Shown one piece after another: positions 16,895 through 25,826 of a stretch of DNA of 64,000 nucleotides. The DNA comes from Flagellimonas spongiicola (GTDB lineage: Bacteria; Bacteroidota; Bacteroidia; Flavobacteriales; Flavobacteriaceae): the NCBI RefSeq assembly GCF_023502425.1, contig NZ_JAMFMA010000005.1:1-64000 (forward strand), written 5' to 3'. The position numbers and the translations under genes were made by a program. Under the pieces are notes generated by a model, which saw nothing but the letters and a program-made list of their open reading frames with translations, was not told where the DNA came from and did no database searches. Numbering within the stretch: the stretch's first letter is position 1; the number at the start of each line of letters is the position of its first letter.

Positions 16895-16967
16895 GACCTG
16901 ATAGCTCAGTTGGTAGAGCATCTCCCTTTTAAGGAGAGGGTCCTGGGTTCGAGCCCCAGTCAGGTCA
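16895..16967 (+). tRNA. tRNA-Lys (anticodon TTT)
   Basis: A 73-base cloverleaf read by eye: acceptor GACCTGA/TCAGGTC, D arm GCTC-GAGC, anticodon stem TCTCC/GGAGA with loop CTTTTAA (anticodon TTT, AAA/AAG codons), T arm CTGGG-TTCGAGC-CCCAG, discriminator A at 16967. The 3' CCA is not encoded. It is followed at once by a terminator, so it is a single-gene unit. Confidence 0.96.
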
Positions 16968-16970
16968 CGG

Positions 16971-17000
16971 AAAAAGCCAGCTTTATGCTGGCTTTTTTTT
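16971..17000 (+). terminator. Terminator of tRNA-Lys
   Basis: AAAAAGCCAGC, loop TTTAT, GCTGGC and eight T: an intrinsic terminator starting four bases after the tRNA. From here to 17225 I see no gene. Confidence 0.9.
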
Positions 17001-17225
17001 GCGTTAACCCCAAAATAGTCCCCGCTTTCCGAATACCACACAGAAACCTTATCACTTTAACGAAATATCCATTGTAATCCGGCGACGCCAATAACTGGCA
17101 ACGGTTTCTAGTAGTTGACCACAAGGTAGTTCAACGTACTCAGAATATTTTTTGTTTAATTTTTTTCATTTTTTCTTAAACATTTTATATATTAGTTCTA
17201 TCCCTCATAAATAAAACGATTTGCG

Positions 17226-17390
17226 ATGCTTAAGATTTTCAGAAAAAAAACGGAGCTAGAACGACTTCAAAAGGAATATTCCAGACTCTTAAAAGAAGCC
17301 CATATCCTTTCCACTTCAAACAGAAAATTAAGTGATCAAAAAATCTTCGAAGCTGAAGAAATCATAAAACAAATGGAAACTTTGGTTTAA
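17226..17390 (+). CDS. Small DUF6435 (Lacal_2735-type) protein
   Basis: A 54-residue protein: MLKIFRKKTELERLQKEYSR, then LLKEAHILSTSNRKLSDQKI, ending in EAEEIIKQMETLV. The pattern (an N-terminal 'FRKKTELE-LQ' helix, then 'LSTSNRK-SD' and a second acidic helix) is that of a small Bacteroidota-specific family I know as Lacal_2735/DUF6435. It is predicted to be an all-helical hairpin or coiled coil. The function is unknown. It stands alone between tRNA-Lys and the convergent gene at 17409. Confidence 0.82.
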   Translation: MLKIFRKKTELERLQKEYSRLLKEAHILSTSNRKLSDQKIFEAEEIIKQMETLV

Positions 17391-17408
17391 GTTATTTAAC
17401 AAGTTAAA

Positions 17409-17978
17409 TCACCCTTTGCTTTTTGTATAGACACTTTTGGAAAATGGAAACCAGGTTTCCCCTCCGTCATAGGTTCCCTCTACCCAATGTTCAAAACCGG
17501 TATCTGAGATGGTAGCATAGGTTAGTTTGAAGTTGAGCTTTTTACCATCTTGCATAGCAATGGCCAAATCGGATTTCAAATTGGTAAACACAAAATCGTC
17601 CCCTACTTTATCACCTTCATATATATCCATGGAACCATATTCTTTATCCATAGCGCATAGTTTTAATTTTCCTAAACGGTAATCAAAGCCGATGTAGGTT
17701 ATCATATTGATTTCCCCAAACCCTGTGATGTACTTCACTTTTTCTTGAATGAATTTGCCATCATGTTCTAGTGTTACATGAGCGATTGAATTACCGATTG
17801 AGTTCCAAGTTTTTTGATCTTTGGTTTCAAAGTTTTCCAAAGACCACTCCCCTTCCAGAAATTGTAGTTCCTTTAAAAAATCTGGCTTGGAATTTTCCTG
17901 ACCAAAACCCACGATTACTATCAATAGAAAGGTTACGATATGTAAAACTTGTTTCTGTTTTCTTTTCATTGTTTTCAT
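17409..17978 (-). CDS. Exported DUF1579-like protein, copy 1
   Basis: 189 residues with a signal peptide (KQVLHIVTFLLIVIVGFGQ). The mature part begins DFLKELQFLEGEWSLENFET and continues in a lipocalin-like beta pattern (FIQEKVKYITGFGEINMITY, MDIYEGDKVGDDFVFTNL), ending EGTYDGGETWFPFSKSVY. This is the layout of DUF1579-type proteins, which measure or bind small ligands in a beta-barrel; no ligand can be named. It shares its terminal pattern (GGExWF) and order of strands with the next gene upstream, so the two look like diverged duplicates. Confidence 0.72.
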   Translation of the reverse strand: MKTMKRKQKQVLHIVTFLLIVIVGFGQENSKPDFLKELQFLEGEWSLENFETKDQKTWNSIGNSIAHVTLEHDGKFIQEKVKYITGFGEINMITYIGFDYRLGKLKLCAMDKEYGSMDIYEGDKVGDDFVFTNLKSDLAIAMQDGKKLNFKLTYATISDTGFEHWVEGTYDGGETWFPFSKSVYTKSKG

Positions 17979-18009
17979 TTATTTGAATTGCTATCTAATT
18001 TATTATTAA

Positions 18010-18570
18010 TCAACGTTTTAAAAAATCATATTTGGCTTGTAAGAACCAATTTTCACCACCATTTTTAGTTCCATCAATCTGCATACTAAAACCATCGTCA
18101 TTCAAATCATCAATAATTATTCGATTGAACACTTTGACCCCTTCAGCATCCAAATAATGTGTACCTGATTCTAAATTGGTAAGTATTAATTGACCCTTTT
18201 CATTAAAATCTCCTTGATAGATGTCAATCATTGAGGTGGCTGAATCCAATGAGGTCAATACATATACTTTTCTAAACTGGTCATAAGCCATCGTGAGCTC
18301 ATAAATGGTCCCTGAAGCGGTCATGTCCAGATGCAGGTAAGCCGCATTGAAACTATTGTGTATGACCAACAATTGGTCCTTGCCGTGATCTGGTTTACTT
18401 TCTTCCAAAAGAACCAAACTTCCTTGTTGATCTTGATAGTACATCTTATAATCATACAAGCCAAGTTGCATGGGAATAGTTTCACTCAGATTTTGCTGTC
18501 CATAGCATACATTGCAGAAAATCACAAGTAGCACTAGGTATATTATCCGTAGGGAAATCAATCGTTTCAT
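18010..18570 (-). CDS. Exported DUF1579-like protein, copy 2
   Basis: 186 residues; signal peptide IIYLVLLVIFCNVCYGQQ. The beta-rich mature part aligns in layout with the gene at 17409: MIDIYQGDFNEKGQLILTNL against MDIYEGDKVGDDFVFTNL, and DGTKNGGENWFLQAKYDF against the other C-terminus. It lacks the EGEW entry motif. It lies 15 bases downstream of the IorB-like gene, so it may be the third gene of that operon. Confidence 0.65.
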   Translation of the reverse strand: MKRLISLRIIYLVLLVIFCNVCYGQQNLSETIPMQLGLYDYKMYYQDQQGSLVLLEESKPDHGKDQLLVIHNSFNAAYLHLDMTASGTIYELTMAYDQFRKVYVLTSLDSATSMIDIYQGDFNEKGQLILTNLESGTHYLDAEGVKVFNRIIIDDLNDDGFSMQIDGTKNGGENWFLQAKYDFLKR

Positions 18571-18585
18571 TTGCTGTTTTTTAAG

Positions 18586-20760
18586 TTATGCCAATCCGGT
18601 TATGAGTTGTTCGCGTAGGGCTTCTTCAATTGGGGCTTCTCGCAGTCGAATCCCTGTTATGTTGTAAATCGCATTTAACACTGCAGGCGCTACCCCGGGA
18701 ACACCTGGTTCACCAACACCTGTGGGAAGGTTGTCTGTCTCAACTATATGTACTTCAATTTTAGGGTTGTCAATCATTCGTAGTGGTTCGTAATCATGAA
18801 AGTTGGACTGTTGAACCTTACCTTCCTCAACAGTTATAACCTGTTTCATCAACGCGCTCAAACCCCAAACAATGCTTCCTTCAATCTGAGATTTCACCTG
18901 ACTCGGGTTAATTACCCGGCCACAGTCCACTACTGAAGTGAATTTGTGGATCTTCAATCTGCCATTTTCCACAGATACTTCTGCGATATGACTACAATAT
19001 GAATAATTATACATGATAGCCGATACGCCCACGCCTGTTTGTCCCTGCTTTGTTCCTTTATAGTTGGCTTTTTCCTTGGCAACTTCTAAAGTACGTCTCA
19101 ATCGCTTGGCATCCAGTTGATAATCGGAATCAGGATTTCGGTTTAATCCGGAAACATCAGCATTCTGCAAGTACTCCAATCTCAATTCCAATGGGTCTCG
19201 AGCCATTTCATGGGCAACCTCATCCATAAACGATTCCATGGCAAATCCCCATGGATAAGCCATCACGCTTCGCCACGACGCCCTTGGTAATACGGATTTA
19301 GCCATATGTGGAATACTTTCGTGAAAGGCAATTGGTTTACCATACAAATACGATGGGTAATTAGAAGCTCTAGTGAAATAGCCTTTGTTTTTAAATCTCA
19401 ATAATCGATTTCGAGTATCAAATTCTGCAGACCAATACTCGATACTATACGGATGGTATTTGGAAGTGGCAATGGTATCTTCCCGCGTCCAAATCAATTT
19501 TACCGGTTTTTTGACTTTTCTTGAAAGAATAACCGCTTCCTCAACAAAATCTGTAAAAAACCGTCTGCCAAAGCCTCCTCCCGCAATCTTGTTATGCACA
19601 ACTATCGATGCTTCCGGCATTCCAGTGAATTGAGCAATACGCCAGCGCGTCATTTGTGGTGCCTGTGTTCCAACCCAAATTTCAATCTCGGTACCCTTAT
19701 GATGCGCCACGGTATTCAATGGCTCCATACACGCATTGGCTTGATATGGAATCTTGTAGGCTGCTGAGATGGTTTTTGCAATAGAAAGATTCGCCCTCGT
19801 GTTCAATGAATTGACCTGGGACTTTTTTTGCTCAAAATCAGCGATTACGGTATCCGTATTTTTAGCTTCATTAGGCCCATCTTCCCATGTAATGTCCAAT
19901 AATTCGCTCGCTTGGATTGCCTTCCAATAAGAATCTGCAATTACTGCAACGCCAGAACGTACTCCGCCTAAAAAATCATCTTCTTCAGGAATTGGAACCG
20001 GTTCCACTTCAAAAATGTCAAGAACTCCCTCGATTTCTCGTGCTTTTGTGGAAACAAAAGATTTTACCCTCCCACCAAATACCGGACTTCTTTTAATTCG
20101 GGCATAGACCATATCAGGTACAGAGACGTCTATAGCATATTCCAATGCTCCCGTTACTATTTTTTTATTTTTGGGTCCCGATGGGGAACTACCAATATAT
20201 TCGTAATCAGAGGCATCCTTGAATTTTAAATCTGTGGGTGGGTATTCAGTTTTGACAGAAGTCAATAATTCGCCAAATGGGATTTTATTGGCATTGTCTC
20301 TTTGATGGACATATCCCATTTTAGTGTAGCAATCCTCGATACTAATTTTCCATTTTCTTGCTGCTGCTTGTATCAACATTTCTCGTGTTGCAGCAGCGGC
20401 TTCCCTTAAAGGAACCCATAACTTTCGTATGCCATTGCTCCCTCCAGTTCCTTGCGTATTGGGAAATTTTTCAGAGCTCCCATCTGCCAACTCAATTTTA
20501 ATTTGATTCCAATCTGCGCCTAATTCATCAGCCAATATCTGGGCCAGTCCTGTTGAAGTACCTTGACCAAGTTCCGATTGTGGGCAGGTGAATGTTATGG
20601 CTCCTGTTTGGTCAATCTTAATGAAAAAGTTAGGTTCCCAGGTATCAACATCAGTAGTAGAACACGCCTGTAACCCAATCATGGAACTTACCAAAATTCC
20701 TCCCGACCCAAGACTTGTGACTTTGATAAAATTTCTTCTATTTAATCCCATCACCATCAT
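18586..20760 (-). CDS. Molybdopterin-binding large subunit, isoquinoline 1-oxidoreductase/aldehyde dehydrogenase type
   Basis: About 724 residues, typical of IorB-like members of the xanthine dehydrogenase family. The N-terminus GLNRRNFIKVTSLG is a twin-arginine signal, and a Cys follows the hydrophobic part (MIGLQAC), so it may be a Tat lipoprotein. Mo-pterin regions: GQGTSTGLAQILADELGADW, GGGFGRRFFTDFVEEA, WRSVMAYPWGFAMESF, and GVGEPGVPGVAPAVLNAI with the catalytic Glu. It hydroxylates an N-heterocycle or aldehyde; the substrate is unknown. It overlaps the 2Fe-2S subunit by about 20 bases; starts at 20760, 20757 and 20751 are all possible. Confidence 0.9.
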   Translation of the reverse strand: MMVMGLNRRNFIKVTSLGSGGILVSSMIGLQACSTTDVDTWEPNFFIKIDQTGAITFTCPQSELGQGTSTGLAQILADELGADWNQIKIELADGSSEKFPNTQGTGGSNGIRKLWVPLREAAAATREMLIQAAARKWKISIEDCYTKMGYVHQRDNANKIPFGELLTSVKTEYPPTDLKFKDASDYEYIGSSPSGPKNKKIVTGALEYAIDVSVPDMVYARIKRSPVFGGRVKSFVSTKAREIEGVLDIFEVEPVPIPEEDDFLGGVRSGVAVIADSYWKAIQASELLDITWEDGPNEAKNTDTVIADFEQKKSQVNSLNTRANLSIAKTISAAYKIPYQANACMEPLNTVAHHKGTEIEIWVGTQAPQMTRWRIAQFTGMPEASIVVHNKIAGGGFGRRFFTDFVEEAVILSRKVKKPVKLIWTREDTIATSKYHPYSIEYWSAEFDTRNRLLRFKNKGYFTRASNYPSYLYGKPIAFHESIPHMAKSVLPRASWRSVMAYPWGFAMESFMDEVAHEMARDPLELRLEYLQNADVSGLNRNPDSDYQLDAKRLRRTLEVAKEKANYKGTKQGQTGVGVSAIMYNYSYCSHIAEVSVENGRLKIHKFTSVVDCGRVINPSQVKSQIEGSIVWGLSALMKQVITVEEGKVQQSNFHDYEPLRMIDNPKIEVHIVETDNLPTGVGEPGVPGVAPAVLNAIYNITGIRLREAPIEEALREQLITGLA

Positions 20761-21205
20761 TTTTAAGGGTTAATATGGCCTTTTCTACACGGGGATAGGT
20801 TCCACACCTACATAAATTCCCATTCATTGCAGTTTTTATCTCTGCTTCGCTTGGATTTGGATTGTTTTCCAAAAGAGCGACTGCACTAATAATCTGTCCA
20901 CTTTGGCAATACCCGCATTGTGGCACATCGTGTTCAATCCATGCTTTTTGAACGGGATGCAATCCACTGTCATCGGATAATCCTTCAATGGTTGTTATTG
21001 ATTTTCCGTCCAACATTTCAATTGGTAACATGCAAGCGCGTCTAGACTGTTCATCAATCAGTACGGAACATGCCCCGCACTGGCCTATTCCGCAACCGTA
21101 TTTGGTACCGGTCAGACCAATTATGTCACGTAATATCCATAGCAAGGGTGTTTTTGGGTCCTCCTCTACATTGTAGGGTTTACCATTGATTTTGAGTGAA
21201 ATCAT
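20738..21205 (-). CDS. 2Fe-2S small subunit, IorA type
   Basis: 155 residues. The N-terminal plant-type [2Fe-2S] cluster is GCGIGQCGACSVLID plus the Cys of RRACMLP. The C-terminal second cluster is VPQCGYCQSGQI and NGNLCRCGTYPRVEKAI. It has no signal peptide, so it would be exported through the Tat signal of the large subunit. It passes electrons from the Mo centre to an outside acceptor. First gene of the operon. Confidence 0.93.
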   Translation of the reverse strand: MISLKINGKPYNVEEDPKTPLLWILRDIIGLTGTKYGCGIGQCGACSVLIDEQSRRACMLPIEMLDGKSITTIEGLSDDSGLHPVQKAWIEHDVPQCGYCQSGQIISAVALLENNPNPSEAEIKTAMNGNLCRCGTYPRVEKAILTLKNDGDGIK

Positions 21206-21416
21206 TGGAAAGTAATTTTAGTTAGTTCTATTAATATACACTTGGCTTAGGTGGCTTTACAACAACTAAAATCCTTAGGATGTTCAATCCTTGGTTGAAG
21301 TAAAACCATAGCCTGATTATGTATTCCGAACTATTGGTGATATTAGTTGTGCAGATTTGACCAATTTGGAATGCCCCAATTTACCATTTTGAATAGGTAA
21401 CAAGAAACTTCCGTTG

Positions 21417-22004
21417 TTAAATTTGATGTTCATACTTTGATTTACTTATTTCGTTCCAAAGCATCTTGACTAAAACCGCGAATACAACCCCGAAAAAGAA
21501 CATCGTAGACATACTCTTTATCCATGTAAAAGTATTAGCTGTTCTTACGGTGCTTTCATGTAGCTCTGGATAAGAACTCAGCATTTTTAGAATCCAAAAA
21601 TTCTCCATATAATCTGCCATCCCGGCCAAGATGGGTAAACAACACAACCACCATAAAGGGGGTTTATATTGATTGGACTTTTTTAATAATAGACCCAATA
21701 TCATGGCATAGGTAATGGCAAAAAGAAAGGGATAAATCATATCCAATGGCAGTTGACTTCGCAGGTATACCAATCTGCCATTGTTCCCTAAGCTACTGAA
21801 AAGGCTGTTCACATAATTCCAATCATAACCCATGGGCATCATGTCCAGTAAAGGCATATCATTGGCATATATCATTGTCATTGGTATGGTTACCATCAAC
21901 ATAATCACGTAGATTATATTGGTAAGTATGAACAATCCCAAAATCGTCATTTTCCCTTTCTTAGAATCCAGAAAGTGACCAATCCGATAAATTCTATGAC
22001 TCAT
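21417..22004 (-). CDS. Unknown four-helix membrane protein
   Basis: 195 residues. Four hydrophobic segments are seen: about 18-45 (TILGLFILTNIIYVIMLMV), 88-108 (MIYPFLFAITYAMILGLLL), 115-135 (PLWWLCCLPILAGMADYMEN) and 165-185 (MFFFGVVFAVLVKMLW). I do not recognise the family. It lies 18 bases downstream of the SnoaL-like gene on the same strand, so they probably form one operon. The 211-base gap between it and IorA (21206-21416) holds no feature I can name. Confidence 0.6.
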   Translation of the reverse strand: MSHRIYRIGHFLDSKKGKMTILGLFILTNIIYVIMLMVTIPMTMIYANDMPLLDMMPMGYDWNYVNSLFSSLGNNGRLVYLRSQLPLDMIYPFLFAITYAMILGLLLKKSNQYKPPLWWLCCLPILAGMADYMENFWILKMLSSYPELHESTVRTANTFTWIKSMSTMFFFGVVFAVLVKMLWNEISKSKYEHQI

Positions 22005-22022
22005 GCGAAATGCCCTGAAAAT

Positions 22023-22535
22023 TTAACCTTCTTTCAATTGAAGTTTAATTTGTTTTTGATAGTTATTGTAGTCCACATAATCTTGATGTGAAACTAGTTT
22101 ACCGTCTTTGAATCTAAGAATTGTTGTAATTGGAACAGAAACAAAGATTTCGCCATCCGCAGCCTCTCCGTACCATTGTTTTGGAAGTACTAATTCAAAT
22201 GTTGAATTGACCACCGCATAAGTTCCTGACACAAAATATTCCTTAACAGCAAAATTCACGTACTCGGGTGGGCCATCAGGAAAAATCCCCGCCATCAGTT
22301 CTACCAATTTATCTTTGCCCTTCACATTAAACTTGGGACCAAACACCTCTAGCGCTGTTGGGTCCTTAAATTGAACTGAATCCTCGTAATACGTGCCCAT
22401 CTTTTGTGGATTCCATTCACTATATGCCGCCATATAGCCTAAGGCCAGTTCTTCAATAGATTTGGTTTCGTTTTGTGCATTCATGTGTATACCAAGCAGG
22501 GTGATACCCAGTATTAAAACCATCGTTTTTTTCAT
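22023..22535 (-). CDS. Exported SnoaL/NTF2-like protein
   Basis: 170 residues with a signal peptide (MKKTMVLILGITLLGIHMNA, then QN). The mature part has the NTF2-like pattern: an N-terminal helix (LALGYMAAYSEWNPQKMGTYY), the EDSVQFKDP strand, and VVNSTFELVLPK followed by ILRFKDGKLVSHQDYVDY. SnoaL-like folds bind or isomerise small molecules; no catalytic set can be assigned. It is divergent from the LytTR regulator at 22788 and precedes the membrane protein at 21417. Confidence 0.75.
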   Translation of the reverse strand: MKKTMVLILGITLLGIHMNAQNETKSIEELALGYMAAYSEWNPQKMGTYYEDSVQFKDPTALEVFGPKFNVKGKDKLVELMAGIFPDGPPEYVNFAVKEYFVSGTYAVVNSTFELVLPKQWYGEAADGEIFVSVPITTILRFKDGKLVSHQDYVDYNNYQKQIKLQLKEG

Positions 22536-22787
22536 ATTCCAAGAGTTGTTTTTTAATCCAATTTCGTGCTGAATTAGTTGGTTTCCACCTAAAAAATCGG
22601 ATTGTGATTTGGCTAAAATTATCTGGTTTTAACATTTAAATAAATAAAAAAGCAGCGACCGGTTGATATTTGGGCATTTTTAGGTAGGTATAGACGGTGA
22701 ATTACTTGAATACGGAGTTAATGCCACCAATATTGGAATTTCAGCATTTTTTTATTGTTTAAAATTGATTGAAAATTGAGTTTGACA

Positions 22788-23567
22788 ATGCTGATTTCAA
22801 CTTTAGTTGTAGATGATGAAAGGGAGTCGAGAGGAAAAATCTGTAGGCTACTCCAACAAGTGCCTGCTATGGAATTACTAAAAGAATGCGGCACAGGTAG
22901 GGAAGCAATGGATTGCATTGAAAAATTGTTGCCAGATCTTGTTTTTCTGGACGTTAATTTGAAGGACATGAACGGTTTGGAAATGTGGGAACATATTCCA
23001 GAAGAGAAACAACCAATACTTGTAGTGGTTAGCGCACATCATATTTATGGCAGCAAAGCATTTGACAACCATGCGTTGGATTATCTGTTGAAACCCTATG
23101 ATGTAGAACGTTTTTTGATGGCTACCAATAAGGTTTTGGTGGAACATACCAAACGCAAACAGCGTAAAATGGAAAATAGCTTAAAACAAGCTACCGGAAA
23201 CATTACCAGACCTAATTCTTTGCTTGCAGACAACGACATACTTCCGCTAAAAACGGTCAACGGTCTTTTTTTTGTTAAACGTTCGCAAATATTGTATTTC
23301 ATATCTTCACGTCAACATCACGTAATTGCGCACACAATGGAAGGAGATTTAAAATTTAGATCTACTTTGAGTGAATTGAGCAATAAATTGAATTATCACG
23401 GCTTCTTACGTATACATAGGTCAACTATCATCAATTTGGCTTTTGTAAAAGATGTGATCAATTCCAACTATGGAGAAATTGATGTACGGATGGTAAACGA
23501 TAAATTACTACGCATTAGCAAAATCCATCGAACAGAATTTCTAATCCAAATGGGGCTAAACAAATGA
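22788..23567 (+). CDS. LytTR-family response regulator 1
   Basis: 259 residues from the ATG at 22788 (MLISTLVVDDERESRGK); a TTG 12 bases upstream is less likely. Receiver domain: acidic pair DDE (residues 9-11), phospho-acceptor Asp in PDLVFLDVNLKDMNG, and Lys in DYLLKPYD. C-terminal LytTR DNA-binding domain: VNGLFFVKRSQILYF through HGFLRIHRSTIINLAFV. It overlaps the kinase gene by four bases (ATGA), marking them as a pair. Confidence 0.92.
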   Translation: MLISTLVVDDERESRGKICRLLQQVPAMELLKECGTGREAMDCIEKLLPDLVFLDVNLKDMNGLEMWEHIPEEKQPILVVVSAHHIYGSKAFDNHALDYLLKPYDVERFLMATNKVLVEHTKRKQRKMENSLKQATGNITRPNSLLADNDILPLKTVNGLFFVKRSQILYFISSRQHHVIAHTMEGDLKFRSTLSELSNKLNYHGFLRIHRSTIINLAFVKDVINSNYGEIDVRMVNDKLLRISKIHRTEFLIQMGLNK

Positions 23568-24655
23568 ATAAAAAGCTTTTTTTAATCCTCGTCGTTTTTT
23601 TCTTCTTCAGCAATTTGGTGAAAACAATCGCCAATGCACTAATGAAGTATTATGGGGTTTTTATGGTCAATGAATCTTGGGGTACGCTCATAAAAGACAG
23701 TTTTGTTGTAGAGATGGCTTTTAATTTATTGCTTATTGTCTCTCTTATGTTCATTTCCAATTGGATGTTCGCTAAATCCTATCGATGGTCAACCAGTATA
23801 TTTGTGCACCTGTTTTTTTACCTCGTTACACTTTTACTGGTATATTGGTTTTACGACATCTATTTGGTAAGCATCAATGCGGAAAGAAGGCAAAACACGT
23901 TTGACTACCATATCATCAACATAGCAGCCTACATGGGCAGTCACTTTCTGCAATACTTTGCAACAGTATTTATCATTTATACCTATCACTACTTAAATAA
24001 GATTGCTGCTATTGAATTGAATCGAAGTAACCTCAGAGAACAATTGGTAAACGTAAAGGTAAATATCCTTAAATATAAATTACACCCTCATTTTTTCTTT
24101 AACACCTTGAATACCATTACCAATTTAATTGAAACCAACACACAATTAGCTCAAAAAACACTTGTGGATTTTAGCGGTCTTTTGCGTGACATACTCTATT
24201 TGAAAGACTCCAATCTCCTTACGATTGAAGAAGAATACACTATTCTGAAAAAATACTTGGATATTCTATCCGTACGGTTTTCCGATGATTTAGAAATCAA
24301 TATAGATTTGGATAATAGCTTAAATAAAGCTTTGATTCCTAGTTTGATCTTACAACCAATAGTAGAAAACGCCATAAAGCATGGCTACTCCTTGGATCAT
24401 CCTACGTTGCAATTAGATATCAAAATCGCGATTGAAAAAGATCAAATAAAATGCACCGTAGTCAACAACGGAAAACCTTTGTCAGGTACTCCAGTTACTT
24501 ATGGCACAGGGTTACAAAATACCTTAGATCGCCTAACAACCTTGTATTACGACAATTTCACACTATCCATAAACAATATAAGTGGAAACAAAGGGGTAAT
24601 TACAACAATTGGAGTTCCTTTAATTTACCAAGATACCCCAAATGCTAACGATTAA
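23564..24655 (+). CDS. LytS/YpdA-type sensor histidine kinase
   Basis: 363 residues. Four membrane segments lie in the first 145 residues, with no recognised sensor domain. A short coiled linker follows, then the His_kinase domain KLHPHFFFNTLNTITNLIE with the phospho-accepting His at 176. The ATP-binding part includes LILQPIVENAIKHGYSL and NNGKPLSGTPVTYGTGLQN. It presumably phosphorylates the LytTR regulator encoded by the overlapping gene before it, and perhaps the one facing it at 24670. The signal is unknown. Confidence 0.92.
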   Translation: MNKKLFLILVVFFFFSNLVKTIANALMKYYGVFMVNESWGTLIKDSFVVEMAFNLLLIVSLMFISNWMFAKSYRWSTSIFVHLFFYLVTLLLVYWFYDIYLVSINAERRQNTFDYHIINIAAYMGSHFLQYFATVFIIYTYHYLNKIAAIELNRSNLREQLVNVKVNILKYKLHPHFFFNTLNTITNLIETNTQLAQKTLVDFSGLLRDILYLKDSNLLTIEEEYTILKKYLDILSVRFSDDLEINIDLDNSLNKALIPSLILQPIVENAIKHGYSLDHPTLQLDIKIAIEKDQIKCTVVNNGKPLSGTPVTYGTGLQNTLDRLTTLYYDNFTLSINNISGNKGVITTIGVPLIYQDTPNAND

Positions 24656-24669
24656 CTTTTTACTAGTGT

Positions 24670-25452
24670 TTAGATATCAAATTTATTCTGGAAGTTCTTT
24701 TTGTAACTCTTGCTTACCTTAAATCGTTCATCATATTTCATGATGACTACAATATCCCCATAGGCAGTATATTCTAGCTGTCGGATATAATTTATGTTGA
24801 TTATGGTGGAACGATGGATTCGAATAAACTGCGAATTTAGTTTTGACATCAATTTGGTAAGTGATTCCCGAAGCAGATACTTACGTTCAACAGTAAATAT
24901 GTCAACATAATAACCTGAAGCGATAATATGCTTTATTTGATCTTGGTCTACAAGTTCAATAGTTGAGCCGTGCCTAATCGGGAGTTTTGTTTCATCCCTG
25001 GTTAACCTACTTTTTTCTTGACCATCAATGTATTGAAAAAATTCCGATAGCTTGTCTTCAAATGAAATGGATTTACGGGATTTCAATTCATTCAAAGCTC
25101 GTTCCACGGCCAAATCAAATCGTTCATTGTCAAAAGGTTTTAATAAATAATCAAAAGCAAAAAAATCAAAAGCCTTTATTGCATATTCATCAAAAGCTGT
25201 TGCAAAAATGACCAAGGGTGCTTTCTCAATATCAATTGCCTTCAAAACATCAAATCCAGTTAAATCCTTTAACTGAATATCCAGAAAAAGCAAATCGGGC
25301 TGTAAATTGTTTATGGCATCAATGGTTTGTCTGCCATTGGCGCATTCGTCCACGACCTTAATTGTACTGTGCTTTTCCAATAGTCGTAATATTCTGGAAC
25401 GTGAATGCATTTCGTCATCTGCCACAATGGTATTTACAAGATCTTGATGCAT
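24670..25452 (-). CDS. LytTR-family response regulator 2
   Basis: 260 residues with the same architecture as the regulator at 22788: receiver with ADDE, phospho-acceptor Asp in PDLLFLDIQLKDLTGF, DYLLKPFD, then LytTR (STIELVDQDQIKHIIASG through SQFIRIHRSTIININYI). It is convergent with the kinase gene, 14 bases apart, and has no kinase of its own in the window. It points away from the SusC gene; whether it controls that locus is a guess. Confidence 0.92.
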   Translation of the reverse strand: MHQDLVNTIVADDEMHSRSRILRLLEKHSTIKVVDECANGRQTIDAINNLQPDLLFLDIQLKDLTGFDVLKAIDIEKAPLVIFATAFDEYAIKAFDFFAFDYLLKPFDNERFDLAVERALNELKSRKSISFEDKLSEFFQYIDGQEKSRLTRDETKLPIRHGSTIELVDQDQIKHIIASGYYVDIFTVERKYLLRESLTKLMSKLNSQFIRIHRSTIININYIRQLEYTAYGDIVVIMKYDERFKVSKSYKKNFQNKFDI

Positions 25453-25826
25453 AATTTCATAGGATGTAGGCGGAAAAGTAAGACATTATTTCTTGTCAAA
25501 AAAACAATGGAGTTTGAAGGAATCAATCCACATGTTTAGAAGACCAACCATTTTCAAAACATCAAGCAAGTGGTAAGATTCAATTATTTAGGTTTTTGGG
25601 ACAACTTCCATGCAGTTCATATCATAATCACCATGACCGCTTTGCTATTTCTCTTTTTTTACTGCGCAATTGTAAAGGTAGGGCGGTGAGAGGCCTTACT
25701 TCATATGGCAATAACCATTAGGTTTTGTTCTCCATTTTGAAAGTACTTTGAATTAGCTATCAACGCGTCACTTCCGCCTGCCTTTCTCAGTTGCCTAACT
25801 CATTTTTTTAATAAAACTCAAACTTT
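25453..25826. other. 374-base intergenic region ahead of susC
   Basis: There is no gene or RNA that I recognise. TACTTTG at 25744-25750 resembles the -7 box with one base missing and could serve the SusC gene through a leader of about 70 bases. Two stretches near 25674-25690 and 25776-25792 are imperfect inverted copies, too weak to call. Confidence 0.4.

Noticed and set aside
25674..25792. Imperfect inverted copies (near AAAGGTAGGGCGG and its complement) upstream of susC
   Set aside because: Several mismatches and a spacing of about 100 bases; not distinguishable from chance by eye.
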